A DNA stretch of 64,000 bases from positions 2,232,001 to 2,296,000 of the forward strand of contig NZ_CP079800.1 in assembly GCF_028869115.1 (NCBI RefSeq). Reading direction: 5' to 3'. The notes under the pieces are model-generated. The model saw only the letters and a program-made list of their open reading frames with translations, made no database searches and was not told the origin of the DNA. The translations under genes and the position numbers were made by a program. Source of the DNA: Pseudemcibacter aquimaris. GTDB taxonomy: Bacteria; Pseudomonadota; Alphaproteobacteria; Sphingomonadales; Emcibacteraceae. Shown one piece after another: positions 46,107-55,230 of the stretch. How positions within the stretch are numbered: the stretch's first letter is position 1; each line of letters begins with the position of its first letter.

Positions 46107-46138
46107 CCCTTGCGATCAAAAAAAATGGCCCTATATAA
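46107..46138 (+). promoter_or_regulatory. Sigma-32-type heat-shock promoter of dnaK
   Basis: CCCTTGCGAT (46107-46116) and CCCTATATAA (46129-46138) match the -35 (CTTGAA-like) and -10 (CCCCATNT-like) elements of RpoH promoters, with 14 bp between CTTGCG and CCCTAT. It lies about 110 bp upstream of the dnaK ATG. No CIRCE repeat is present, so control should be through sigma-32 rather than HrcA. Confidence 0.75.
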
Positions 46139-46248
46139 GCACCATGAGAAGAGCGCAAAGCGCAGCAAACATATATTTTAATAAAATACTTTTACGTGGG
46201 GCTTTAAATTAAGACCCGTAACAAGTGATTTAAGAAAACGAGGATAGT

Positions 46249-48165
46249 ATGGCAAAAGTTATTGGTATTGATTTGGGAACAACAAACTCATGTGTTTCCA
46301 TCATGGATGGTTCAAAACCAAAAGTTATTGAAAATGCAGAAGGCGGTCGCACAACCCCTTCGATGGTTGCATTCACAGAAGACGGTGAAAAACTAGTCGG
46401 TATGGCAGCAAAACGTCAGGCAGTAACAAACGCGGAAAACACACTTTTCGCAATTAAGCGTTTGATCGGTCGTTCATTTGATGATCCTGCCACGAAAAAA
46501 GACATCGAAATGGTGCCTTATAAAATTATTAAATCAGACAGCAACGACGCATGGGTTGAAGCCCGCGGCGACAAAATGAGCCCATCACAGGTTTCTGCGT
46601 TGATCCTTCAAAAAATGAAAGAAACAGCAGAACAGTATCTTGGTGAGCCAGTATCACAGGCTGTTATCACCGTTCCTGCTTACTTTAACGATGCACAGCG
46701 TCAAGCAACAAAAGACGCCGGTAAGATTGCTGGTCTTGAAGTACTTCGTATTATCAACGAGCCAACAGCAGCGGCTCTTGCATATGGTCTTGAAAAGAAC
46801 GACGGTAAAACAATCGCTGTTTATGACCTTGGTGGTGGTACATTTGACGTATCGATCCTTGAAATCGGTGATGGCGTATTCGAAGTAAAATCAACAAACG
46901 GTGACACTTTCCTTGGTGGTGAAGACTTTGACATGCGTCTTGTTGAATATCTTGCAGACGAGTTCAAAAAAGAGAACGGCATTGACCTGACTAATGACAA
47001 TATGGCGCTTCAACGCCTTAAAGAAGCCGCTGAAAAAGCGAAGATCGAACTTTCATCTGCACAGCAAACAGAAATCAACCTTCCGTTTATTACGGCTGAT
47101 GCATCTGGACCAAAGCATTTAACACTTAAGCTTACTCGTGCGAAGTTAGAAGCACTTGTTGACGATCTTCTTAAGCGTACAGTTAAGCCATGTCAGGCAG
47201 CACTAAAAGATGCAGGCGTTTCAGCCGCTGAAATTGATGAAGTGGTTCTTGTTGGCGGTATGACACGTATGCCAAAAGTAATCGAAACAGTGAAAGAATT
47301 CTTTGGCAAAGATCCTCACCAAGGCGTGAACCCTGACGAAGTTGTGGCAATGGGTGCTGCGATTCAGGCAGGTGTTCTTCAGGGTGATGTTAAAGACGTG
47401 CTACTTCTTGACGTTACACCGCTTTCACTTGGTATTGAAACACTGGGTGGTGCGTTTACACGTTTGATTGATCGCAACACAACAATCCCAACAAAGAAAT
47501 CACAAACATTCTCAACAGCCGAAGACAACCAATCTGCTGTGACAATTCGTGTATTCCAGGGTGAGCGCGAAATGGCAGCGGATAACAAAATTCTTGGTCA
47601 ATTTGACCTTGTTGGTATTCCGGCTGCCCCACGCGGCGTTCCACAAATCGAAGTTACATTCGACATTGACGCGAACGGTATCGTGAATGTTTCTGCGAAA
47701 GATAAAGGCACAGGCAAAGAGCACGCCATCCGTATTCAAGCATCAGGTGGCCTAAGCGATGATGATATCGAAGATATGATCAAACAAGCCGAAGCAAACG
47801 CAGAAGAAGACAAAAAACGTCGTGCGCTTGTGGACGCTAAAAACAAAGGTGAATCACTGGCACACACAATCGAAGGCCAACTTAAAGAGCATGGCGAAAA
47901 GCTTGGCGATGACGACAAGCAAGCGATTGAAGATGCCGTAGCAGCCGTTAAAACAGCGGTTGAAGGCGACGACATTGATGCGATTACATCTTCAACAGAG
48001 GCACTAGAGCAAGCAGCGATGAAACTTGGTGAGGTTCTATACCAAGATCAACAAGCTGGCGGCGAAGCACCAGGTGGTGATGACGCAGCAGCAGACGACG
48101 CTGCGAGCGCAGATGATGACATTGTTGACGCCGACTTCGAAGAAGTTGAAGACGACAAAAAATAA
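46249..48165 (+). CDS. dnaK: Molecular chaperone DnaK (Hsp70)
   Basis: A 638-residue protein of standard length. The nucleotide-binding domain opens with [19 protein letters not shown] and contains [19 protein letters not shown] and [12 protein letters not shown]. The linker [15 protein letters not shown] is intact, and the substrate domain and acidic tail (ending [12 protein letters not shown]) follow. Codon use is strongly biased toward a narrow set (CGT, CTT, GCA, AAA), as expected of a highly expressed gene. It is followed 77 bp later by dnaJ, with a hairpin between them. Confidence 0.98.
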   Translation: MAKVIGIDLGTTNSCVSIMDGSKPKVIENAEGGRTTPSMVAFTEDGEKLVGMAAKRQAVTNAENTLFAIKRLIGRSFDDPATKKDIEMVPYKIIKSDSNDAWVEARGDKMSPSQVSALILQKMKETAEQYLGEPVSQAVITVPAYFNDAQRQATKDAGKIAGLEVLRIINEPTAAALAYGLEKNDGKTIAVYDLGGGTFDVSILEIGDGVFEVKSTNGDTFLGGEDFDMRLVEYLADEFKKENGIDLTNDNMALQRLKEAAEKAKIELSSAQQTEINLPFITADASGPKHLTLKLTRAKLEALVDDLLKRTVKPCQAALKDAGVSAAEIDEVVLVGGMTRMPKVIETVKEFFGKDPHQGVNPDEVVAMGAAIQAGVLQGDVKDVLLLDVTPLSLGIETLGGAFTRLIDRNTTIPTKKSQTFSTAEDNQSAVTIRVFQGEREMAADNKILGQFDLVGIPAAPRGVPQIEVTFDIDANGIVNVSAKDKGTGKEHAIRIQASGGLSDDDIEDMIKQAEANAEEDKKRRALVDAKNKGESLAHTIEGQLKEHGEKLGDDDKQAIEDAVAAVKTAVEGDDIDAITSSTEALEQAAMKLGEVLYQDQQAGGEAPGGDDAAADDAASADDDIVDADFEEVEDDKK

Positions 48166-48187
48166 TCGGATGTAAATGTAAAAGTAA

Positions 48188-48216
48188 AATTGCGCCGCTT
48201 TTAAAGTGGCGCAATT
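48188..48216 (+). other. Intergenic hairpin between dnaK and dnaJ
   Basis: AATTGCGCC (48188-48196) pairs perfectly with GGCGCAATT (48208-48216), and the inner CTT/AAG continues the stem after a G-T pair. There is no T-run after it, so it is not a strong terminator. It could act as a partial attenuator or protect the dnaK message from 3' decay, which would fit dnaK being made in excess of dnaJ. Confidence 0.6.
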
Positions 48217-48242
48217 GTTATTAGAGATGAACCGGATACAAC

Positions 48243-49376
48243 ATGTCTAAACAGGATTATTACGAAACACTTGGTGTCGATCGAAGCGCGGATGCTGCGG
48301 GATTAAAATCAGCATACCGAAAACTCGCGATGAAATATCATCCTGACAGAAACCCCGGTGATGCGGAAGCAGAAGCAAAATTCAAAGAAGTCAGCGAAGC
48401 ATATGACATCCTAAAGGATGATCAAAAACGTTCTGCCTATGATCAATATGGACATGCTGCCTTTGAAAACGGCGGTATGGGCGGCGGCGGTGGCGGTTTC
48501 CACGGTTTTGAAGCATCCGGTTTTTCCGATATTTTCGAAGATTTATTCGGAATGGGCGGCGGCAGACGCCGTGATCCTAACGCATCAAGACGTGGATCTG
48601 ACCTTCGTTACAATTTAACAATCACATTAGAAGATGCGTTCACTGGTAAATCTGAAAAGATTAAAATCCCGACATCCGTTGCTTGTGATACCTGTGACGG
48701 TAGCGGTGCAGAAGACGGTACAAAACCAAGCGCATGTACCACATGTAACGGTATCGGCAAGGTCAGGAGCCAGCAAGGTTTCTTTATGGTGGAACGCACA
48801 TGTCCATCTTGTCAGGGACAAGGCATGACCATCGAAAACCCATGTGGTGACTGTTCCGGCACAGGTAAAAAGAATAAAAATAAAACGCTCGACGTTAAAA
48901 TCCCTGCTGGTGTTGAAGAAGGTACCCGCATTCGCTTAAGCGGTGAAGGCAAAGCAGGGACACGCGGCGGACCGAGTGGTGATCTATATATTTTCATTGA
49001 TATTGAATATCACCCGATTTTCCAGCGCGATGGATCAACCGTATTCTGTGAAATTCCAATTCCGATGACAACAGCAGCCCTCGGCGGTGAAATCGAAGTA
49101 CCGACAATCGGCGGCGATAAAACCACAGTAAAAATTTCAAAAGGCACCCAAACTGGCAAGCGTTATAAAATTTCCGGTAAAGGCATGCCTGTTCTGAACC
49201 GTGGCACATATGGTGATATGTTTATCGAAACCAATGTTGAAACACCAGTAAACCTAAGTAAGAAACAAAAAGAACTGTTAAGAGCATTCGCCGAAGAATG
49301 CGGTGATGACGTCAGCCCGGAAGCTTCCGGCTTTATCAATAAAGCAAAAGAACTTTGGGAAGACCTTACGGATTAA
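48243..49376 (+). CDS. dnaJ: Molecular chaperone DnaJ (Hsp40)
   Basis: A 377-residue class I J-protein. It has an N-terminal J-domain with HPD (KYHPDRNPG), a Gly/Phe-rich region and four zinc repeats CDTCDGSG, CTTCNGIG, CPSCQGQG and CGDCSGTG. The C-terminal substrate-binding domains follow. It delivers clients to DnaK and stimulates its ATPase. It is downstream of dnaK on the same transcript, and a strong terminator follows. Confidence 0.98.
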   Translation: MSKQDYYETLGVDRSADAAGLKSAYRKLAMKYHPDRNPGDAEAEAKFKEVSEAYDILKDDQKRSAYDQYGHAAFENGGMGGGGGGFHGFEASGFSDIFEDLFGMGGGRRRDPNASRRGSDLRYNLTITLEDAFTGKSEKIKIPTSVACDTCDGSGAEDGTKPSACTTCNGIGKVRSQQGFFMVERTCPSCQGQGMTIENPCGDCSGTGKKNKNKTLDVKIPAGVEEGTRIRLSGEGKAGTRGGPSGDLYIFIDIEYHPIFQRDGSTVFCEIPIPMTTAALGGEIEVPTIGGDKTTVKISKGTQTGKRYKISGKGMPVLNRGTYGDMFIETNVETPVNLSKKQKELLRAFAEECGDDVSPEASGFINKAKELWEDLTD

Positions 49377-49383
49377 TAAATAA

Positions 49384-49416
49384 AAAAAAGGAGACTTAAA
49401 CAAGTCTCCTTTTTTA
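49384..49416. terminator. Intrinsic terminator after dnaJ
   Basis: AAGGAGACTT (49388-49397) pairs with AAGTCTCCTT (49402-49411) around a 4-nt loop, flanked by an A-tract and a T-tract. It serves dnaJ and, on the other strand, the MarR gene that ends just beyond. Confidence 0.9.
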
Positions 49417-49435
49417 ATTCTACGCGGATTACATA

Positions 49436-49909
49436 TTAATCATTTTCTGAAAAACTATCTGTCTGCTTATCCATTTTATCAAGAAAGCTATTCATAAAAT
49501 TAACTTCATCACTGTCGATGCAATCCATCAGCTCTCTAATCCAGATACCATGTTTTTCAATTGCCTGTTCAAGGCGCGTGCGTCCCTCTTCTGTTAAAGC
49601 GACACTATAAATACGCCTGTCTGACGGCATTGTTTTCTTTTCGACCAAGCCGTCGGCTTGTAATCTCGAAGTCATGCCCGTCATATTGGCGTTTGAAACC
49701 AAAAGTTCACGCGACAGATTGCTCATGGTAATCTCACCATCCTCCGCACGTTCAATTGCCATAAGAACATCATATTTCGCCAAAGAAAGCGAAAATTCTT
49801 GTTTCATACGCTTGTTAAGTTCTTGTGTTAATCGGCTGCTGTTGCCAATCATTCGATTCATAAGCCTTGTTTTATTGCAAGCCTCATTATCAATTCTATC
49901 TTCACCCAT
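49436..49909 (-). CDS. MarR family transcriptional regulator
   Basis: A 157-residue protein. I chose the ATG at 49909 because it has AGGAG 8 bp upstream; the frame extends 12 codons further without a ribosome site. The winged helix shows LAKYDVLMAIERAEDGEITMSNLSRE in segments, the recognition region VSNANMTGMTSRLQADGLVEK and the wing MPSDRRIYSVALTEEG. It is divergent from the tandem decarboxylases across about 290 bp containing a dyad, so it probably controls them and itself. The ligand is unknown. Confidence 0.9.
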   Translation of the reverse strand: MGEDRIDNEACNKTRLMNRMIGNSSRLTQELNKRMKQEFSLSLAKYDVLMAIERAEDGEITMSNLSRELLVSNANMTGMTSRLQADGLVEKKTMPSDRRIYSVALTEEGRTRLEQAIEKHGIWIRELMDCIDSDEVNFMNSFLDKMDKQTDSFSEND

Positions 49910-50083
49910 AATATTTACTCCTGATACTACACTAAATACTAACAACTAAAATTATTAAAAAATTCACCAAACCAATTCCATATTGTTATAATTCACATGG
50001 AAAAAATCTGACCCCTCAAATCAAATTAACTATATATTAACTTTTATTTTGCCATGAAATACACCAATAAAACAGTTGCGTCA

Positions 50084-50097
50084 TTGACATAGATCAA
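50084..50097. promoter_or_regulatory. FNR/FixK-type binding box
   Basis: TTGAC-ATAG-ATCAA matches the FNR/Crp-superfamily anaerobic box TTGAT-N4-ATCAA at 9 of 10 positions. It lies about 100 bp upstream of the first decarboxylase ATG, a usual distance for activation at low oxygen. It could also act toward the MarR gene. Confidence 0.5.
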
Positions 50098-50131
50098 TAA
50101 AATCGACAGATAAAACAAGCAAGTGAGATAT

Positions 50132-50144
50132 ATGATTGAATCAT
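50132..50144. promoter_or_regulatory. Dyad, candidate MarR operator
   Basis: ATGATT-G-AATCAT is a perfect 13-bp dyad about 55 bp upstream of the first decarboxylase gene and in the intergenic region shared with the MarR gene. Size and position suit a MarR-type dimer site. The assignment is inference. Confidence 0.35.
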
Positions 50145-50197
50145 TCTAATTATATAACTAAAGTCACTGATAATAATATTATATAAGAGTTTCCTTA

Positions 50198-51625
50198 ATG
50201 AAAAATCCAAATTTCGAAAACGATATTAAAACGGTCACAAACGCACTCAATAATTATCTTGATGTCTGTGCCAATCAAAAATCATCCGTCATTGTACAGC
50301 GACCAATGTCCGAAATTTTATCGAACCTAAATGCGTCAGACCTTATTAAAAAAGGAAACCTTAAAGACGGGAACCTGGAACAGTTCCTGGAAAGCTACTT
50401 ATCAAATTCAACAAAGCTTCATCATAAAAACTATATGGGCCATCAGGTTAGTGTGCCACACCCAACTGGTGCGCTTGGTTCTTATATTGATGGTTTCACC
50501 AATAATGCGATGGCGATTTATGAAATGGGTCCTGCCGCCACTGCCCTTGAAGTTTTTATGATCAACTGGATGCTTGAACATATCGGCTGGACACCGGCAC
50601 CAATTAACGAAGAATATGATGCAAATGAATATGCCAGTGGTGTCATGACCCATGGTGGTTCACTTGCGAACCTCACCGCCCTCGTAACCGCACGCAGCGC
50701 CAAGTTTCCTGATATTTGGGAAAATGGAACGCCAGCTAATCTAGTGGTGTTGGTGCCGGAACAATCCCATTATTCCTTAAAACGCACTGTTGGCATTCTT
50801 GGCATCGGGGAAAAGAACTGCATCAAAATGCCTGCGGATGATGATGGTCGCGTTTTACCGGAAGAAATTCCTGAATTAATCAATGACTTAAAATCAAAAG
50901 GGAAAGATATTCTGGCAATTGTCGGCAATGCATGCGGCACTGCGGCGGGACTTTATGATCCACTTGATAAAATCGGTGATATTTGCGCAGAACATAATAT
51001 CTGGTTCCATGTGGATGCTGCCCACGGTGCAGGTGCTATCGTCAGTGAAAAATATCGCCATTTGGTAAAGGGTATCCGTAAAGCAGACAGTATCATTTGG
51101 GATGCCCATAAAATGTTCAGAACGCCAGTATTATGTGCGGCGTTACTTGTTAAAAAAGCAATCCACCTTGATGGTGCCTTTTCACAGGAAGCAAGCTATC
51201 TGGTGCATGATAAGGAACAACCCGGTGTTGATCAAATGATGCGCGCCGTTGAATGCACCAAATCCGGGCTTGGATTAAAAATGTTCATGACGATCGCGGC
51301 AATGGGTGAAAACGGTATTTATGATTATATCGAAAGCCGTACCGACCTTGCAATCGAAGCATCGGAATATATAAATTCATTGGATGATTTTGAATGCCCG
51401 GTCACACCGGAAACAAGCATATTGTGCTTCAGAATTGGGAATGATAACCAAAGACAATTGGACATTCGAAAAGAGCTTTTAAAAACGGGTGAATATTATA
51501 TTTCCACGACAGAATATAAAAAGGCACGTTGGCTTCGATGTGTGCTGATTAATCCTGACACCGACATGGGGGTAATCAAGGGATTAATTGAAAAAGTAAG
51601 ACAGATTAACGCAGAATTAGGATAA
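50198..51625 (+). CDS. PLP-dependent group II decarboxylase (copy 1)
   Basis: A 475-residue fold-type I enzyme of the glutamate/aromatic-amino-acid/2,4-diaminobutyrate decarboxylase family. Visible are GVMTHGGSLANLTALVTARS, the ring-stacking H191 (EQSHYSLKR), D273 of FHVDAAHGAGA and the PLP lysine K305 in WDAHKMFRTP. It decarboxylates an amino acid to an amine in the cytoplasm, possibly for acid or redox balance. It is followed 5 bp later by a paralogue. An FNR-type box and a dyad lie upstream. Confidence 0.88.
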   Translation: MKNPNFENDIKTVTNALNNYLDVCANQKSSVIVQRPMSEILSNLNASDLIKKGNLKDGNLEQFLESYLSNSTKLHHKNYMGHQVSVPHPTGALGSYIDGFTNNAMAIYEMGPAATALEVFMINWMLEHIGWTPAPINEEYDANEYASGVMTHGGSLANLTALVTARSAKFPDIWENGTPANLVVLVPEQSHYSLKRTVGILGIGEKNCIKMPADDDGRVLPEEIPELINDLKSKGKDILAIVGNACGTAAGLYDPLDKIGDICAEHNIWFHVDAAHGAGAIVSEKYRHLVKGIRKADSIIWDAHKMFRTPVLCAALLVKKAIHLDGAFSQEASYLVHDKEQPGVDQMMRAVECTKSGLGLKMFMTIAAMGENGIYDYIESRTDLAIEASEYINSLDDFECPVTPETSILCFRIGNDNQRQLDIRKELLKTGEYYISTTEYKKARWLRCVLINPDTDMGVIKGLIEKVRQINAELG

Positions 51626-51630
51626 CCCCC

Positions 51631-53061
51631 ATGGCGAATAAATTTATTGATGACGGCACGTTAGTATTAAATGAGCTGTCAGATTATTTGGACACGTCCG
51701 CAGACGAAAATACAACCGTTATCGATCAGGTTCCGATGAAAGATATCATTAATGATCTTTCATTATTGGATTTACTTGAAAATGGCGGGCTCGAGGGGGA
51801 AAGATTACAAAAATTCACCCATGACTATTTAAATCTAACAACAAAGCTTCATCATCCACAGTGCCTCGCGCATCAAATCAGCGCACCGCATAGTAACGGT
51901 GCCTATGCGGCGATGATTGATGGCTTAACCAACAATGAAACATCCATATATGAAATGGGGCCAGCAACAACGACCATCGAATATATAATGATCAATTGGA
52001 TGCTTGAAAAAATCGGATGGACGCCATCACCGCTACCCGGATCGGTAGAGGCAGAAACAATGACAGAATATGCGGGCGGGGTGATGACCCACGGTGGGTC
52101 ACTTGCCAACTTAACGGCCATGCTTGCCGCAAGAAGTGCAAAATTCCCGAACCTTTGGCGTGATGGTACACCGGGCAATATGGTCATTCTTGTGCCTGAA
52201 CAGTCCCATTATTCACTTAAACGAACTGCGGGTATTATGGGGCTTGGTGAAAGAAATTGCATCGCACTGCCTGCTGATCAAGATGGTCGGGTACTTCCAT
52301 CAGAAATCCCGGCAATGTTAGAAACTTTAAAAGACGAAAACAAACAGGTTTTAGCAATCGTCGGAAATGCTTGCGGCACAGCTGCCGGTCTTTATGACCC
52401 GCTTAAGGAAATGGGTGAAATATGTCAAAAGCACGACATCTGGTTCCATGTGGACGCGGCCCACGGTGCAGGCGCGATTATTTGTGATGAATTAAGATAT
52501 CTTGTTGAAGGTATTGAGCTGGCCGACAGCGTGATTTGGGATGCGCATAAGATGTTCAGAACCCCTGCCTTATGCGCAACGATACTGGTGAAAGATCACC
52601 GCCATATTAATAGCGCCTTTAGCCAGGACGCCAGTTACATGTTCCATGAAAAAGACCAGCCCGGCGTTGATCTTGCCTTAAGAACCCTAGAATGCACCAA
52701 ATCGGCCCTTGGTGTAAAAATGTTTATGACTGTAGCCGCCATGGGTGAACAAAAATTAGCGGATTATATTTCCGGCAGAACAAAGCTCACCCAAGATGCC
52801 GCAGAATACATAAATTCACTGAATGATTTTGAATGCGGCGTAACACCGGAAACAAACATTATCTGTTTCAGAATTGATGGCGACGACCAACGACAGCTGG
52901 ACATCAGAAAGAAACTTTTAAACAAGGGCGATTTTTACATCACCACGACGAAGTATAAAAACCGCTGGTGGTTAAGACGCGTCTTCATCAGCACCGCATC
53001 TGAACTTAGACATTTCAAAAAATTGATAGATGAAATTCGGGAAATTAATAAATCCCTTTAA
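51631..53061 (+). CDS. PLP-dependent group II decarboxylase (copy 2)
   Basis: A 476-residue tandem paralogue of the gene before it, with the same motifs: GVMTHGGSLANLTAMLAARS, EQSHYSLKRT, D275 in FHVDAAHGAGA and K307 in WDAHKMFRTP. Similarity is high around the active site and lower in the first 60 residues. Both copies look catalytically intact, so they may form a heteromer or have split substrates. The stop overlaps the convergent DsbD-like gene by 4 bp. Confidence 0.88.
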   Translation: MANKFIDDGTLVLNELSDYLDTSADENTTVIDQVPMKDIINDLSLLDLLENGGLEGERLQKFTHDYLNLTTKLHHPQCLAHQISAPHSNGAYAAMIDGLTNNETSIYEMGPATTTIEYIMINWMLEKIGWTPSPLPGSVEAETMTEYAGGVMTHGGSLANLTAMLAARSAKFPNLWRDGTPGNMVILVPEQSHYSLKRTAGIMGLGERNCIALPADQDGRVLPSEIPAMLETLKDENKQVLAIVGNACGTAAGLYDPLKEMGEICQKHDIWFHVDAAHGAGAIICDELRYLVEGIELADSVIWDAHKMFRTPALCATILVKDHRHINSAFSQDASYMFHEKDQPGVDLALRTLECTKSALGVKMFMTVAAMGEQKLADYISGRTKLTQDAAEYINSLNDFECGVTPETNIICFRIDGDDQRQLDIRKKLLNKGDFYITTTKYKNRWWLRRVFISTASELRHFKKLIDEIREINKSL

Positions 53062-55136
53062 AGGGCATCGATAACAATATCCGGCGTTAAAATTTGCGGC
53101 AGGATATCAGGGTTATCCATTGTGCGTCCCACTGGGAAATATAGGTAAAGCGGCACACCAATGCGGCCATAACGCTGCAGCGTGCGTGTGATATCCGGGT
53201 TTTGATTGGTCCAGTCACCAACCATGACCGTGATGTCTTTTTCGGCAAATGCCTGATGCACATTATCCTGCGAAAGGGCCACACGTTCATTTAATTTACA
53301 CGTCACGCACCAATCTGCCGTAAAATACACGAATACGGGCTCTCCACGATCAAGCATGGCATTCAATTCATTTGAACTAAACGCAATCGCTTGTAATCCG
53401 CTTTCGTCCGCTTCGATGACTGATTTCTGAGTATCGAGGTTCGATAGATAATACCCCGTAAATAATACACCGATGGCGCTGATTATTGATACCGCTTTCC
53501 ATAATGTTTCGTTCTTATTAAGCGCCCAAATTGATAACGATAATAATAATCCAGCGGCAATTGCAATTGTCATGGCATTAACGCCCAATTGATTCCCCAA
53601 AATCCAGAACAGCCATAACGCCGTGGCAAACATTGGAATACCAAGTATTTTACGTAAATTTTCCATCCATGCACCCGGACGCGGTAAAGCTCGCCTGAAC
53701 GCAGGAACAAAACAAAGCAATAAATATGGAAACGCAAGACCAAACCCCAGCGCAAGGAAAATGATAATTCCAGTTACACCGCCCGATAAAAATGCATACC
53801 CAAGCGCACCCGCCATAAATGGCGCAGTACATGGCGTTGCAACCACCACTGCAAGAACGCCCGTGAAGAAGGTTGATTTGCGGCTGTTATTTGATGCAAC
53901 CAGATTTTGACCAACCCCCATCAGGCTGCTGCCAATTTCAAAAACGCCGAGCAGATTAAGCCCAATAAGCACCATCAATAAACCAAGCGAGAAATTCACA
54001 AGTGGCATTTGCATGTGAAAACCCCAACCAAGCGAAAACAGGCTTACGATGACACCAAGAAGGCCGAAACTTAAAACTACCCCACCTGTATAAAGCAGAC
54101 CACTTATGCGAACTTCTGTCGGATCTTTTTTGGAAAGCTCAACAACACTCATCGCTTTAAGGCTTAAAATCGGGAACACGCATGGCATCAAATTCAAGAT
54201 CACACCACCAAGAAACGCAAATAACAGTGCCGTACCAAAATCAAGTGATGGTAATGTGGGTGCTGCTTCGCTGCTTTCCATTTCAAAAACTGGTGCAATA
54301 GGTGCCATCGATTTCGAAGCCGATAGGAAATATGCGTGATCCACGCCTTCCCCGGTTTTAAAGGTCAGTACAAATTCGAATGTATCATTATCTTCGTATC
54401 TGAAGGCGTTATTAAAACGGCCGATGATTTCCCCATTAATGAATGACAGGTTTTGTCTATAAACATTTTCCATCATTCCATCTGAAAAGGGGAATAAATA
54501 TGCGCTTTCAATGACGGCTATTTCATCAGGAAGAATGCTTTTAACGGTGAAATTTTCACCGTCTGTGTGAAAACTACTTGGCCAGTCAATATGAACCGGC
54601 ATATCAGCTTTTACGGTCTCTACGGTCGCGACGCGGGCGTTATCCGTTACATCGTCACCAATATCAATTGTATGGCTAATTGGTGCATCCTGCGGCACAC
54701 ATAACGCATCTGAACAAATAAGCCAGAATGCATTGCCGCTTAAGATTAATTGATCCTGATTAAAGTCTTCGGAAAGCTTGCCATCCGCAATAATGGTGAC
54801 TGTGCCTTCGTAACCATATGATACGATCTCTTCAAATGGAATAAGATGAGGTGTGGTGAATTGGAAATCCCCAATTTCAACGCCATCCGGTAATTTCCAA
54901 TCCATTTCCAGCTTCAAACCCGCATCACCCGGGTTTTCCCAGTAACCATGCCACCCCTCGTCTGGCGTCATTTCAATGATAACGGTAAATTCTGATCCGG
55001 GTGAAATGCTTGTTTTATCCGCCGTTAATTCAAGATTTGCCAGATCCGTTCTGACAGAAGTTGCATTTGAAACACCAAGCATCGCCGTTAAGGCGACAAG
55101 ACCAAAAAACAGTATTCTTAAAAAGGAGCGGATCAT
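53058..55136 (-). CDS. DsbD/ScsB-like membrane thiol-disulfide reductase
   Basis: A 692-residue protein with a Sec signal, an N-terminal periplasmic DsbD-alpha-like region (about 30-280) with the cysteine pair in LICSDALCVPQ, and a membrane domain from about 310. That domain has two conserved proline-cysteine motifs (LMPCVFPILSLKA and VATPCTAPFMAG). A C-terminal thioredoxin domain carries C610-V-T-C613 (ADWCVTCK). It passes electrons from cytoplasmic thioredoxin to periplasmic partners. The large N-terminal domain is more like ScsB than classic DsbD; ScsB-type proteins are tied to copper tolerance, and a copper chaperone lies 7 kb away. Confidence 0.88.
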   Translation of the reverse strand: MIRSFLRILFFGLVALTAMLGVSNATSVRTDLANLELTADKTSISPGSEFTVIIEMTPDEGWHGYWENPGDAGLKLEMDWKLPDGVEIGDFQFTTPHLIPFEEIVSYGYEGTVTIIADGKLSEDFNQDQLILSGNAFWLICSDALCVPQDAPISHTIDIGDDVTDNARVATVETVKADMPVHIDWPSSFHTDGENFTVKSILPDEIAVIESAYLFPFSDGMMENVYRQNLSFINGEIIGRFNNAFRYEDNDTFEFVLTFKTGEGVDHAYFLSASKSMAPIAPVFEMESSEAAPTLPSLDFGTALLFAFLGGVILNLMPCVFPILSLKAMSVVELSKKDPTEVRISGLLYTGGVVLSFGLLGVIVSLFSLGWGFHMQMPLVNFSLGLLMVLIGLNLLGVFEIGSSLMGVGQNLVASNNSRKSTFFTGVLAVVVATPCTAPFMAGALGYAFLSGGVTGIIIFLALGFGLAFPYLLLCFVPAFRRALPRPGAWMENLRKILGIPMFATALWLFWILGNQLGVNAMTIAIAAGLLLSLSIWALNKNETLWKAVSIISAIGVLFTGYYLSNLDTQKSVIEADESGLQAIAFSSNELNAMLDRGEPVFVYFTADWCVTCKLNERVALSQDNVHQAFAEKDITVMVGDWTNQNPDITRTLQRYGRIGVPLYLYFPVGRTMDNPDILPQILTPDIVIDAL

Positions 55137-55230
55137 AAAATTCCTAACTTAAATTCGCGCACGACTTTAACATCGCCAACACTATATTTCAATTTATTGG
55201 CAATGCTCATCACAACTCATAACATAAATT

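Noticed and set aside
47379-48214. Long antisense open frames across dnaK and cobT
   Set aside because: They arise from the biased codon use of the sense genes and show no recognisable protein features or ribosome sites.
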